Source: JAWVFM01 sp963843315 (GTDB lineage Bacteria > Actinomycetota > Thermoleophilia > Solirubrobacterales > 70-9). Taken from it: DNA of 64,000 bases. The position numbers and the translations under genes are program-made. The stretch covers positions 1 through 64,000 of the forward strand of contig CAWJJU010000006.1 of the NCBI GenBank assembly GCA_963843315.1, read 5' to 3'. Positions within the stretch are counted from its first letter, which is position 1. Each line of letters starts with the position of its first letter. Below are positions 46,452 through 53,996 of this stretch, in pieces. Below the pieces are notes generated by a model. That model saw only the letters and a list, made by a program, of their open reading frames with translations, did no database searches and was not told the origin of the DNA.

Positions 46452-46964
46452 TCAGCCCGAGACGTCCCAGCTGAACTTCGCGTCCACCTGGTTGTTGTCC
46501 GACGCTTGGGCGGAGCCGGTGTCCTGGAAGCCGAAGGTGACCTTGGTGGGGTCGGCGTCCTTTGGGATCTCGAACACCACCCAACCCGTGCCGCACCCGG
46601 TGCGGACCGTGTCGAAGGCCGGCGAGAGGTTGTGCTCGGGAAACTTGAGATCACCCGAGCCGCCCGAGGAGTCGAGGCCGAAGTCGTAGGGGCCGATCGC
46701 GCCGCCATGGTCGCTGCACACCTTTGCCAGGACTCCGGTGAGCGCCTTTCCCGCCGCCGGGCTCGAGAGGCCGGTGAAGTCGTCGGTGGGCACGGGAACC
46801 TTGGTGGAGACCCTCTGAACCGTCACCTGGATCCCCTTCGCGGTGAGCTCGTCGCCGATCGACCCGCTCTTCTCGGTGGTCCCGCAGCCGGCCAGAGCGG
46901 CGACGGCCGCAACCGGCGCCGTCACCAGGGCGCGGCGACGCATCCTGCGTGCCCGGACGAGCAT
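46452..46964 (-). CDS. Lipoprotein with DUF4352-like domain
   Basis: A 170-residue protein with lipobox AALAGCGTTE, a Ser/Thr linker and an Ig-like beta domain: GIQVTVQRVSTKVPVPTDDF, then CGTGWVVFEIPKDADPTKVT and FGFQDTGSAQ. The G.GWVVFE.P pattern fits DUF4352 telokin-like lipoproteins, which are extracytoplasmic and of unknown function. Internal ATG starts exist (M8), but the lipobox requires the full N-terminus. Confidence 0.7.
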   Translation of the reverse strand: MLVRARRMRRRALVTAPVAAVAALAGCGTTEKSGSIGDELTAKGIQVTVQRVSTKVPVPTDDFTGLSSPAAGKALTGVLAKVCSDHGGAIGPYDFGLDSSGGSGDLKFPEHNLSPAFDTVRTGCGTGWVVFEIPKDADPTKVTFGFQDTGSAQASDNNQVDAKFSWDVSG

Positions 46965-47063
46965 GGCGCGAGCCTATTGAAAACCGCTGCGGCGGCTTTG
47001 CAGCATTGACCACGCATACGGTGGAAAAGGCTGCAACGCGCTCAGAGATCTGCCCCGCGAGCC

Positions 47064-47275
47064 CTATTTCAGCCGGAAGCCGGCCATCGCCGCAACGGAG
47101 TCGGCGAGCGCGGTCTGCTCGGCGAAACCGACCGACACGGCCCGGCCGCCCGTGACGAGGATGCCCTCGCCGAAGGGGTTGCGAGTTGAGACTCGCGCTG
47201 CGGCGATGCCGCCGCTGCCGAACGACCGACCACAGCCGCGGGCGCAACGAGCTTGATCCATGAACCTCTCACCAT
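47064..47275 (-). pseudogene. Small, probably exported protein, one frameshift
   Basis: ATG 47275 starts MVRGSWIKLVAPAAVVG, a short signal-like segment. The frame then becomes Ser/Arg-rich, but one base away the reading is RSFGSGGIAAARVSTRNPFG, then GILVTGGRAVSVGFAEQTAL, ending in ADSVAAMAGFRLK at TAG 47064. One indel near 47225 would join them to about 70 residues. No family is recognised; the existence of the gene is supported only by this coherent two-frame pattern. Confidence 0.35.
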
Positions 47276-47365
47276 GAGCCTCCCCGGAGGTCGAGCCGAT
47301 GCTACTTGCCAGACGGTCGTCTCCCGGCCCTTTTCGTTACGCCACGCCGTGAGCCGCGTTCGCGG

Positions 47366-47716
47366 CTAGGAGTCGCGTCGGCCGTAGGGGTGGCGCAGGT
47401 CCGTCGCCTCGACGACGCCGCGAACCTCGGGGTCCTTCTCGATGACCGACCAGCCGTCGTGCTCTTCGATCACCGTTTCGATCTTCGGCACTTCGTGGCC
47501 GGCGACGATGACGAAGTGCAGCGAGTTGCGGCGCACGTCCTCGTACTCGGTGAAGGTCAGCCTGATCTTCTCGCGGCACTCCGCGTCGGCGCACTCGCAG
47601 AAGTACTCCTCGTGCTCCTCGCCGAGGTGGCGCTCCTCCCATTGAGCCATGCGCTCGTTGCCCGCACGGAACATCGCCTCGTTGAGGGCGAGCCGCTCCT
47701 CTCGACTCTGTGCCAT
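47366..47716 (-). CDS. Hypothetical protein with conserved CxCxxxxC motif
   Basis: A 116-residue protein from ATG 47716. RLALNEAMFRAGNERMAQWE is followed by HEEYFCECADAECREKIRLT and FTEYEDVRRNSLHFVIVAGH, a pattern I know from many actinobacterial hypothetical proteins. The Cys cluster C-x-C-x4-C may bind zinc. It is on the same strand as the aldo/keto reductase 24 bases upstream. Function is unknown. Confidence 0.72.
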   Translation of the reverse strand: MAQSREERLALNEAMFRAGNERMAQWEERHLGEEHEEYFCECADAECREKIRLTFTEYEDVRRNSLHFVIVAGHEVPKIETVIEEHDGWSVIEKDPEVRGVVEATDLRHPYGRRDS

Positions 47717-47739
47717 GAGTCGGAGTCTAGGCCCGATGC

Positions 47740-48732
47740 CTAGCGGTGCTTGACGCCGGGCCTCACGAAGTTCGCGAGCGTGGGCTCGGTGACCGCGACG
47801 TCTGCCAGGGCCTCGTCGATCGCGGCGATGACGTCCGCGCTCAGCTCGACGCCCGATGCCGCGGCGTTCGAGTGGACCTGCTCGGGCCGCGATGCGCCGA
47901 TGATCGCCGAGGCGATGTTCGGTTCGCGCAGCACCCAGGCGAGCGCCATCTCGACCATGCTGAGGCCCGCTCCCTCGGCGATCGGGATGAGCTTCTGCAC
48001 CGCGGTCAGCACCTCGTCGGTCATGTAGCGGTCCATCGCCCAGCCCATCGAGTCGCTGGCGGCGCGGGAGTCGGGCGGCGGCTGCTCGCCCGGCCTGTAC
48101 TTGCCGGCCAGAACGCCCTGCGCCAGCGGCGACCAGACGATCTGCGAGATGCCGTGATCGCGGCAGAACGGGATCAGCTCGGCCTCGGGCGCACGCCAGA
48201 TCGCGTTGTACTGGGGCTGCGAGGAGACCCATTTGCGCGCGCCGGGCACGTCGAGGCCGGCCTCGATCTGCTCCACGGTCCACTCGCTGAAGCCAAGGGC
48301 GCGAACCTTGCCCGCCTCGCAGACCTCGGTGAGCGCCTCCATCGTCTCCTCGATCGGGGTGTCCGGATCGGGGCGGTGGCACTGGTAGAGGTCCACGTAG
48401 TCGGTGCGGAGGCGCTCGAGCGACGCGTCGAGCTGCTTGTGGATCTGCTCGCCCGAGAGGCCTGAGTCGGTTTCGCTCATCGGGAAGAAGACCTTGGTCG
48501 CGAGCACGTAGCTGTCCCGCGGGAAGGCGGGAAGGACCTCGCCCCAGGCGGACTCCGCGGTGCCCTGGCCGTAGATGTTCGAGGTGTCGAAGAGGGTGAT
48601 GCCCGCGTCGAACGCCGCCTTGGTGCAGGCCTCGGTCTGGTCGCGCTCGACTCCCGACCCGTAGGTGAGCCACGAGCCGAGGGAGACCTCCGAGACCTCG
48701 ATGTCCGAGTCGCCGAGCTTGCGGTAGCGCAT
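47740..48732 (-). CDS. Aldo/keto reductase (YghZ/Tas-like)
   Basis: A 330-residue AKR with Asp49 and Tyr54 in TLFDTSNIYGQGTAE, Lys in YVLATKVFFP and His in LYQCHRPDPDTP. The C-terminal NADPH loop is SAIIGASRPEQVHSNAAASG, typical of the AKR14 (potassium-channel beta-like) branch, as is the middle IVWSPLAQGVLAGKYRPGEQ. It reduces aldehydes such as methylglyoxal. It lies between a divergent-family hydrolase upstream and a Cys-motif protein downstream on the same strand. Confidence 0.9.
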   Translation of the reverse strand: MRYRKLGDSDIEVSEVSLGSWLTYGSGVERDQTEACTKAAFDAGITLFDTSNIYGQGTAESAWGEVLPAFPRDSYVLATKVFFPMSETDSGLSGEQIHKQLDASLERLRTDYVDLYQCHRPDPDTPIEETMEALTEVCEAGKVRALGFSEWTVEQIEAGLDVPGARKWVSSQPQYNAIWRAPEAELIPFCRDHGISQIVWSPLAQGVLAGKYRPGEQPPPDSRAASDSMGWAMDRYMTDEVLTAVQKLIPIAEGAGLSMVEMALAWVLREPNIASAIIGASRPEQVHSNAAASGVELSADVIAAIDEALADVAVTEPTLANFVRPGVKHR

Positions 48733-48746
48733 CGCCGTGACTGTAC

Positions 48747-49790
48747 TCAGGTCGAGGGCCCGGGCTCGGCCAGGACTTCCTTCGCGGACTTGAGCTGCTC
48801 GCGCGAGCGGTCGAGCAGGATCGGCGCGCCCGGCTCCTCGGAGACCGGCCCGGGCTCCGCCGGCACGTCGCCGGAGAGCGTGCGCTCCACGACCGCCGCG
48901 AACTCCGCCGGCTGGTCGTTCTGGAGGTAGTGGTTGGCCCGCGGCAGCAGCCAGAGCTGGTTGTCGCCGGGCTTTCGGGCGAGGTACGTGTTCCACACGT
49001 GGCTCGCCACCCGCAGGGGCGAGACCGCGTCGTACAGCCCCCAAACGACCGTGACTGCGAAGGGGAAGCCACTCATCGCCTCCAGCCAGCCCTCCTCGTT
49101 CTCGGAGCGCTCGACCAGATACTGGATCGTCTCGTGGAGGACGGCGACGCCGTCGTCGTGCGCGAAGGTCTCGGCCAGGGCGGCGATCGCGGGGTCGTCC
49201 GGGCCGCGCGGCGGCGTGAACGTCGCGGCGCCCATGCCCATCGCGAGGACCTCGGGCGTCACCTGCGCGAGCACGTCCGCCGCCGTCTCCGGGTTCAGCA
49301 CCATCCGCTGGAACGGGTTGAGGTTCGACAGCGGCAGGAACATGTTGCCGTTGCTGAGGATCACGCGGCCGGGCTCGAACGCGGCCTCTCCCGACGCGCA
49401 GCGCGCCGCGAAGGCGAGGGCGACGCTGTCGCCGCGGTCGTGGGCGACGATCGCGCCGGCCTCGGCCTTCGCGACCTCGCTCAGGTAATGGCCGACCAGG
49501 TCGGCGTCGCGCGCCAGTGTGTAGCTCGCGCCCTTGGGCTTGTCTGAGTAGCCGAAGCCGGGGAAGTCGAGGACGCAAACGCGGTGGCGTTCGCTCAGCG
49601 GGCCCGCGACGTCGGCCCAGTCGACGCTGGAGGTCGGAAAGCCGTGCAGCAGCAGGAGGGTGGGGGCCTCGGGATCGCCGAGCTCTGCGTGGAAGATCCG
49701 CAGCGTCCTCGCGTCGCCCACGGGCTCGGGTGGCTCCCACTCGAAGAAGCTCCCCGCCTCGAGCCACTCCTTGGCTCTCGAATCGGCCAT
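48747..49790 (-). CDS. Alpha/beta hydrolase (epoxide hydrolase/haloalkane dehalogenase-like)
   Basis: A 347-residue protein with the oxyanion motif LLLLHGFPTSSVDWADV and the nucleophile elbow VAHDRGDSVALAFAA, where Asp118 replaces the Ser of esterases. The late His is in LLPRANHYLQNDQP. An Asp nucleophile indicates epoxide hydrolase or haloalkane dehalogenase chemistry, in which an ester intermediate is hydrolysed. The C-terminal tail of about 40 residues is Pro/Glu-rich and unusual. It starts the same-strand unit that continues with the aldo/keto reductase. Confidence 0.85.
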   Translation of the reverse strand: MADSRAKEWLEAGSFFEWEPPEPVGDARTLRIFHAELGDPEAPTLLLLHGFPTSSVDWADVAGPLSERHRVCVLDFPGFGYSDKPKGASYTLARDADLVGHYLSEVAKAEAGAIVAHDRGDSVALAFAARCASGEAAFEPGRVILSNGNMFLPLSNLNPFQRMVLNPETAADVLAQVTPEVLAMGMGAATFTPPRGPDDPAIAALAETFAHDDGVAVLHETIQYLVERSENEEGWLEAMSGFPFAVTVVWGLYDAVSPLRVASHVWNTYLARKPGDNQLWLLPRANHYLQNDQPAEFAAVVERTLSGDVPAEPGPVSEEPGAPILLDRSREQLKSAKEVLAEPGPST

Positions 49791-49897
49791 GCCCGCACCC
49801 TATCGACCGCAAACGCTTGCCTTCGCCTTGCCTGGCGCTTGGCGGCGCCTGGCCCAGTTCTCCCTAGGTTCGCGCCGGAACCCAACAGAGGAGGACC

Positions 49898-50275
49898 ATG
49901 AAACGGCTGATCTCGACCGGCCTCGCCGCCACGGCATTGACGCCGCTCGCGGCGGGAGTCGCATTCGGCGGCTCGCATTTCGGCTCGAAGCTGACGATGG
50001 CGTATTCGCGCAGCGGCAACGGGCGCTTCAGCGGGCGAGTGAAGTCCTCGCACGCGGCCTGCCGCACCGGGCGCCTGGTGAGCATCTACGAGGTGCGCTC
50101 CGGCTCGGACCGCAAGGTCGGATCCGACAAGAGCGGCCATAGCGGCGCCTGGAAGTACTCCCCGCCGTCCCGAGTTCCCACCGGCGACTACTACGCCGCG
50201 ACGTCGTCGATGCGCCTGGGCTCCGGCCAGGGCGTCTGCCGGCCGGCGCAGTCGGTGGTGACGCACGTGTCCTAG
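49898..50275 (+). CDS. Secreted small cysteine-containing protein, copy 3
   Basis: A 125-residue protein from ATG 49898 with AGGAGG about seven bases upstream. Signal peptide ISTGLAATALTPLAAGVAFG; the mature part has HAACRTGRLVSIYEVRSGSD, then SDKSGHSGAWKYSPPSRVPT, ending GQGVCRPAQSVVTHVS. The C-x-x-G-R-x-V-x-x-Y and late Cys match the architecture of the tandem pair at 28680-29520, suggesting one family of disulfide-bonded extracellular beta domains. Confidence 0.75.
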   Translation: MKRLISTGLAATALTPLAAGVAFGGSHFGSKLTMAYSRSGNGRFSGRVKSSHAACRTGRLVSIYEVRSGSDRKVGSDKSGHSGAWKYSPPSRVPTGDYYAATSSMRLGSGQGVCRPAQSVVTHVS

Positions 50276-50312
50276 GCGATCAGCAGCGCCCCCGCTAGAA
50301 TCCGCGCTACGC

Positions 50313-50386
50313 CGCGGGGTGGAGCAGTCAGGTAGCTCGCCGGGCTCATAACCCGGAGGTCGCAGGTTCAAATCCTGCCCCCGCTA
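50313..50386 (+). tRNA. Initiator tRNA-Met (CAU)
   Basis: A 74-base cloverleaf with the D arm (GAGCAGTCAGGTAGCTC), an anticodon arm CCGGG-CTCATAA-CCCGG with anticodon CAT, and a T arm CGCAGGTTCAAATCCTGCC. Three consecutive G-C pairs (GGG/CCC) in the anticodon stem and an unpaired position 1-72 (C1 against U72) identify the initiator. CCA is not encoded. A terminator follows seven bases later. Confidence 0.93.
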
Positions 50387-50392
50387 TGGAAG

Positions 50393-50418
50393 AAAGGCCC
50401 GCTACGGCGGGCCTTTTT
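50393..50418 (+). terminator. Rho-independent terminator of the initiator tRNA
   Basis: A 10-bp stem AAAGGCCCGC (50393-50402), loop TACG, GCGGGCCTTT (50407-50416), followed by TTCT. The T-run extends over 50414-50418. It is the only classical terminator with a U-tract in this part of the window. Confidence 0.9.
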
Positions 50419-50477
50419 CTGAGCCGGGGTCTTATCGGCGCGGCCGTTCGACGTTTTGGGGGGTGGGAGAGGGGTAA

Positions 50478-50527
50478 CTGCCGGCATCGAAGCCGGCAGT
50501 GGGGTAGCTGCCGACCAACTTCGGCAG
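50478..50527 (+). promoter_or_regulatory. Tandem hairpin element in the leader of the FkbM gene
   Basis: Two hairpins with related sequence lie just before the FkbM start (50540). The first is CTGCCGGC (50478-50485) with GCCGGCAG (50492-50499), loop ATCGAA. The second is CTGCCGA (50508-50514) with TCGGCAG (50521-50527), loop CCAACT. Each is preceded by GGGGTAAC or GGGGTAGC. They leave 12 bases to the start codon, so they could control translation or early termination. Confidence 0.4.
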
Positions 50528-50539
50528 GGGGAGGCCCCC

Positions 50540-51589
50540 ATGATTGTTCGAGGCGCGGCTCAGACGCCTGAGCCGGACGCGACCCTTCCACAGCAACCCC
50601 CACAGCAACCCGCCCTGACGGGGTGGAGCGGTGCTCGCAACGCGACCACGAGGGCGCTGCGGCTCGCGAAGTTCTTGCCGGGCTATCTCCGGGCGACGTG
50701 GCTCGGCATGGAGATCGCCGAGGGGCCGGCCGCGAAGCTTCGGGTGCTGGCGCTCAAGGGGAGGGGGTTCTTCTCCGGCAGAAACCGCGGAGCCGACGCC
50801 CCGCCCATTCCGATCCGCATCAAGGAGCTGGGGGGCCGCGAGCTGCACCTTCGCCCCGGCACCCCGGATCTCGTCACGGCGGTCGACGACTACATCTACG
50901 GGATCCACCTGCCACCGCCGCAGATCGATCGCCAGGGAGTGGACCGGATCGTGGAGCTCGGGTCCAACACCGGGAGCGCCCTCGCCAGCTTTGCGGTTCG
51001 CTATCCGAATGCGCAGCTTCTCGGCGTTGAGCCGGATCGGCGGAACCTGGAGCTGGCCAAACGCAACGTCGCCCAGTTCGGCGAGCGCTGCCAAACCGTC
51101 CATGCCGGCATCTGGGACACGGAGACGGAGCTGGCGGTCGTGGGAGACCACCCAAGCGGCTACGCATTGAGGCCAAGCCGGCCGAGCGATCCGCAGGCGC
51201 TGCCGCGGGTCGCCGCGACAACCGTGCAATCCCTCCTCGAGAGGTTCATGCCCGAGGGTGACATCGACTACCTGTACATGACCGTCGAGGGCGCCGAGGC
51301 GCGTGTGCTCGAAGCAGCCGAGCCGTGGATCGGCCGCGTCCGCTCGATCCGCCTGGACTGGGGCATCGGCGGCGACCCCTGTCTCGAGCAGCTGCGGAGC
51401 TTTGGATTCGACGCCTGGATCGAAGCGGAGGGGGCGGGCACCTGGACGCTCGGCGTTCGGCCCCAGGATCGGGCCCCCCTATGGATGCCACCCCGGGGGC
51501 GGTTGGCTACCCGAGCAGCTTCGCCTTCTGGGCCTGGAACTCGTCGTCGCTCAGGATCCCCTGCTGGTGGAGGTCCGCGAGCTGCTTGA
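50540..51589 (+). CDS. FkbM-family SAM-dependent methyltransferase
   Basis: A protein of up to 349 residues from ATG 50540. It has GVDRIVELGSNTGSALASFA, the FkbM SAM motif, LLGVEPDRRNLELAKRNVAQ and a C-terminal IDYLYMTVEGAEARVLEAAE (the FkbM LDVEGAE signature with Thr-Val in place of Asp-Val, and Met in place of the usual Ile/Leu). FkbM enzymes O-methylate sugars or polyketides. The last 30 or so residues (Arg/Ser/Gly-rich after WMPPRG) run antisense through the end of the SHOCT gene for 83 bases, so the true C-terminus probably lies near 51500 and one indel is likely there. Confidence 0.78.
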   Translation: MIVRGAAQTPEPDATLPQQPPQQPALTGWSGARNATTRALRLAKFLPGYLRATWLGMEIAEGPAAKLRVLALKGRGFFSGRNRGADAPPIPIRIKELGGRELHLRPGTPDLVTAVDDYIYGIHLPPPQIDRQGVDRIVELGSNTGSALASFAVRYPNAQLLGVEPDRRNLELAKRNVAQFGERCQTVHAGIWDTETELAVVGDHPSGYALRPSRPSDPQALPRVAATTVQSLLERFMPEGDIDYLYMTVEGAEARVLEAAEPWIGRVRSIRLDWGIGGDPCLEQLRSFGFDAWIEAEGAGTWTLGVRPQDRAPLWMPPRGRLATRAASPSGPGTRRRSGSPAGGGPRAA

Positions 51590-51998
51590 GCTTCTCGACT
51601 GCGTCGTAGCTCTGCGGCGAGGCGGCCACCGGAGCCCCCGGGGCGTTCATTCCCACGAAGGTCTCGGCCACGTCGCCGAACAGCTGTCGAATCGTGGCGC
51701 GGCCGTTGTCGTCGGCGGGCGTCGAGTACATCCAGGTCTTGGCGGGCTCCTGGGGGTCGTACCAGATCGGGTAGCGGTCGCCCTGGCGCGGGATCTGCAC
51801 GCGAGAGACGGTGGTCGTCTTCTGCGCGTCGAACGCCGGCGAGCCGTCGATCGGCTCGATCCGGAACGTCATCTTCACCCGCGGGTTGTCGTTGATCGTC
51901 GTTCCCGTGTCCTGCACCGAGATCACGGTTCCGGCGCCCTTGGAGCCGGTTGCGAACAGCCCCTCCGCCTTCTTCTTCTTGCTTTGAAACAGGGCCAT
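51507..51998 (-). CDS. SHOCT-domain protein with DUF3592-like N-terminal part
   Basis: A 163-residue protein from ATG 51998. The N-terminal half (GAGTVISVQDTGTTINDNPR, then VKMTFRIEPIDGSPAFDAQK) is a beta domain of the kind seen in DUF3592-like membrane or secreted proteins. The C-terminus, AVEKLKQLADLHQQGILSDD and EFQAQKAKLLG, is a SHOCT oligomerisation helix pair. Without a membrane segment it is probably cytoplasmic. Function is unknown. Confidence 0.8.
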   Translation of the reverse strand: MALFQSKKKKAEGLFATGSKGAGTVISVQDTGTTINDNPRVKMTFRIEPIDGSPAFDAQKTTTVSRVQIPRQGDRYPIWYDPQEPAKTWMYSTPADDNGRATIRQLFGDVAETFVGMNAPGAPVAASPQSYDAVEKLKQLADLHQQGILSDDEFQAQKAKLLG

Positions 51999-52084
51999 GC
52001 AGCCTCTCCTCGGATCGTGTGACCCTGCCGGATGCGGACGCTATGGGACGACCAACCTCCCGTCAAGGCGCAGCCCGGCTGCTG

Positions 52085-53932
52085 CTAGCGAACGGGCAGC
52101 GTGGCGGCCAGGTGCTTCACCGTGATCTGGAACGCGCCGTTCGAGGGCCGCGCGTAGGGCGGGTCGGCTCCGACGAGCTCGAGGACGGCCTGGTGGCCCT
52201 TGGCGAACCGCCATGCGCCCGGATGGGTTCGCCAGACATTGACGCCATCCTCGGGGCGATACGTCCCCCGCGCCACGAGCGTCTGCTTGCCGCCGAAGAC
52301 GTCCCAAAGGCGAGAGTCGAGCTGGGCGGAGTGCGGGTCGGCTCCCTGCACCACCAGTCTGGCGCGGATCCGCGGAGCGCCGATCATGGTGAGCGGCCGA
52401 TGCGAGTCGTGAAGCAGCTCATAGCGGGCGGTTCCCTGCCAGTCGCCGGCGTTCGTCTGAGCGCAGGAGTCGCCGCCGCCGGTGACCGGGTCGATGGCGG
52501 CGGCGACCGAGGGATCGCCACCGGCTGAACTGGCGCTCTCGGGGGCTGCGGAGGCGAAGCGGACCCTGTGCCGCGCCAGCCCACGGAAGGTGCGAGCGTG
52601 AAACGGGCCGAGCGAGGGAATGGACTTCGGGCAGGTCTCGACGTAGGCGGTCGCTCCCCGGGGCGGGCGTCCGCGGCCCTTCAGCCGGTGGGCGAACAGC
52701 CGCTGGATGGCGCGGATCAACCGCGCGCGCTCCGCGGGCTTCTGCGCGGCGCGCTGATGGCCGAAGTCGCCGAAGAAGAGCGCGACGGGCGAGTGGGGAA
52801 ACTGCCTGCGGGTGCGGTTCGCGAAGCGAAGCGCCTCGTCGACCGGGAAGAGGTCGTCGGTGAAGCCCGAGCCGATGAGGAGCGGAGCGGGCGGGCGATC
52901 ATGGCGGATGTAGTAGGCAGAGTGGTAGTCGGCCATCTGGCGAACCACGTTTCGGGCCGAGGCGTCGGCGTAGGGCTCGCCCGCGTCGGTCCGCGCGACC
53001 CAGCCCTGGACGTCGGCGCCGGGATCCGTCCCGATGGGAGCCAGGTAGCCCATCGGCCGGCCCGGGACGAACGGCTCGCCGATCGGCTGGCCCGGCCCGG
53101 TCGCGTTCTGGGCCGCGAGCATGATGGCGTTGATGAACGAGGTCTTGGCCACCCCGACCGGGTGCGTGGCCCGCCTTCGCGAGGTGACTCCGACCGGATT
53201 GACCCGTCCGTTCGGGGCGGCGGCGCTCACCAGGTCCGACCAGGGGATGACCGGGGCGGCTGCCGCGATTCGCAGGCGCGCGCCATCGGGACTGCGCCAC
53301 GGAACGAGCCTTCCGCCCGGCAGCATGACCCGGCTTCGAAGCGCGGCGAGCATCAGCGACTGGCCCCCTCCGTAGGAGTCGCCGGTGACGCCGATTGAGC
53401 GCCTCCGCGCCCAGCCTTCGTCGACCAGCCGGCCGATCAGCGTCTGCGCGTCGCGCGCCTCGTAACGCACGTCGGCGAGATGGATGTATCCCGCGGCGCA
53501 TGCCTGTGGCGAGGCAGCCCGCGACTCGGGTGTGCCACAGGATCCCCAGAGGCCCCGGGCCGTGAAGGTGAGGACCGCATAGCCGCGCTTTGCCCAGGAG
53601 AAGGCGTTGCCCGTGTACGCCGTCGAGGCAGGGTCGAGGTACTCGTACTTCGAGTTTCCGAAGCCGTGGAGCTCCGCGACGAGTGGCAGATGCCGGGCGC
53701 GGCCGGAGGGCAGCGTGACCGTGGTGTCCAAAGGAACGCCGTCCCACGTGGTGACAAGCCCCGAGCACTGCCAGACGCCCTGCGCCGGCCCGCAGTCGCT
53801 GAGGCCGAGGGGACCGGCCGAGGCGCCGGCGGCCGGTCCTGCGCCGCGGCTCGCGGTTCCCGCGGCCAGGAGTACCGTCGCCGCCAGGATCGCCGCCCAT
53901 CGCCGCGAGCTTCGAAGGGAGCCCATCTCCAT
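52085..53932 (-). CDS. Secreted S15-family (X-Pro dipeptidyl-peptidase/CocE-like) hydrolase
   Basis: A 615-residue protein from ATG 53932 (a GTG at 53935 precedes it). Signal peptide-like RRWAAILAATVLLAAGTASR; then LVAELHGFGNSKYEYLDPAS, GYAVLTFTARGLWGSCGTPE, and the nucleophile IGVTGDSYGGGQSLMLAALR with Ser186. A late FGDFGHQRAAQ gives the His. The C-terminal beta-jelly roll (RIRARLVVQGADPHSAQLDS) fits the X-Pro/CocE C-terminal domain. It cleaves peptide or ester bonds outside the cell. It is intact, and its substrate is unknown. Confidence 0.85.
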   Translation of the reverse strand: MEMGSLRSSRRWAAILAATVLLAAGTASRGAGPAAGASAGPLGLSDCGPAQGVWQCSGLVTTWDGVPLDTTVTLPSGRARHLPLVAELHGFGNSKYEYLDPASTAYTGNAFSWAKRGYAVLTFTARGLWGSCGTPESRAASPQACAAGYIHLADVRYEARDAQTLIGRLVDEGWARRRSIGVTGDSYGGGQSLMLAALRSRVMLPGGRLVPWRSPDGARLRIAAAAPVIPWSDLVSAAAPNGRVNPVGVTSRRRATHPVGVAKTSFINAIMLAAQNATGPGQPIGEPFVPGRPMGYLAPIGTDPGADVQGWVARTDAGEPYADASARNVVRQMADYHSAYYIRHDRPPAPLLIGSGFTDDLFPVDEALRFANRTRRQFPHSPVALFFGDFGHQRAAQKPAERARLIRAIQRLFAHRLKGRGRPPRGATAYVETCPKSIPSLGPFHARTFRGLARHRVRFASAAPESASSAGGDPSVAAAIDPVTGGGDSCAQTNAGDWQGTARYELLHDSHRPLTMIGAPRIRARLVVQGADPHSAQLDSRLWDVFGGKQTLVARGTYRPEDGVNVWRTHPGAWRFAKGHQAVLELVGADPPYARPSNGAFQITVKHLAATLPVR

Positions 53933-53996
53933 CACCGCGCCGATGATGGCATTCGGCCGGGAAGCGGGCGCCGGGTCCGACGCCGTGCCGTTCGCT

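Noticed and set aside
50313..50418. Initiator tRNA as an integration (attachment) site
   Set aside because: No integrase gene or second partial tRNA copy is present in the window.
51500..51589. The last 30 codons of the FkbM gene as a real extension
   Set aside because: They are antisense to the C-terminal helix of the SHOCT gene and have low-complexity Arg/Ser/Gly composition.
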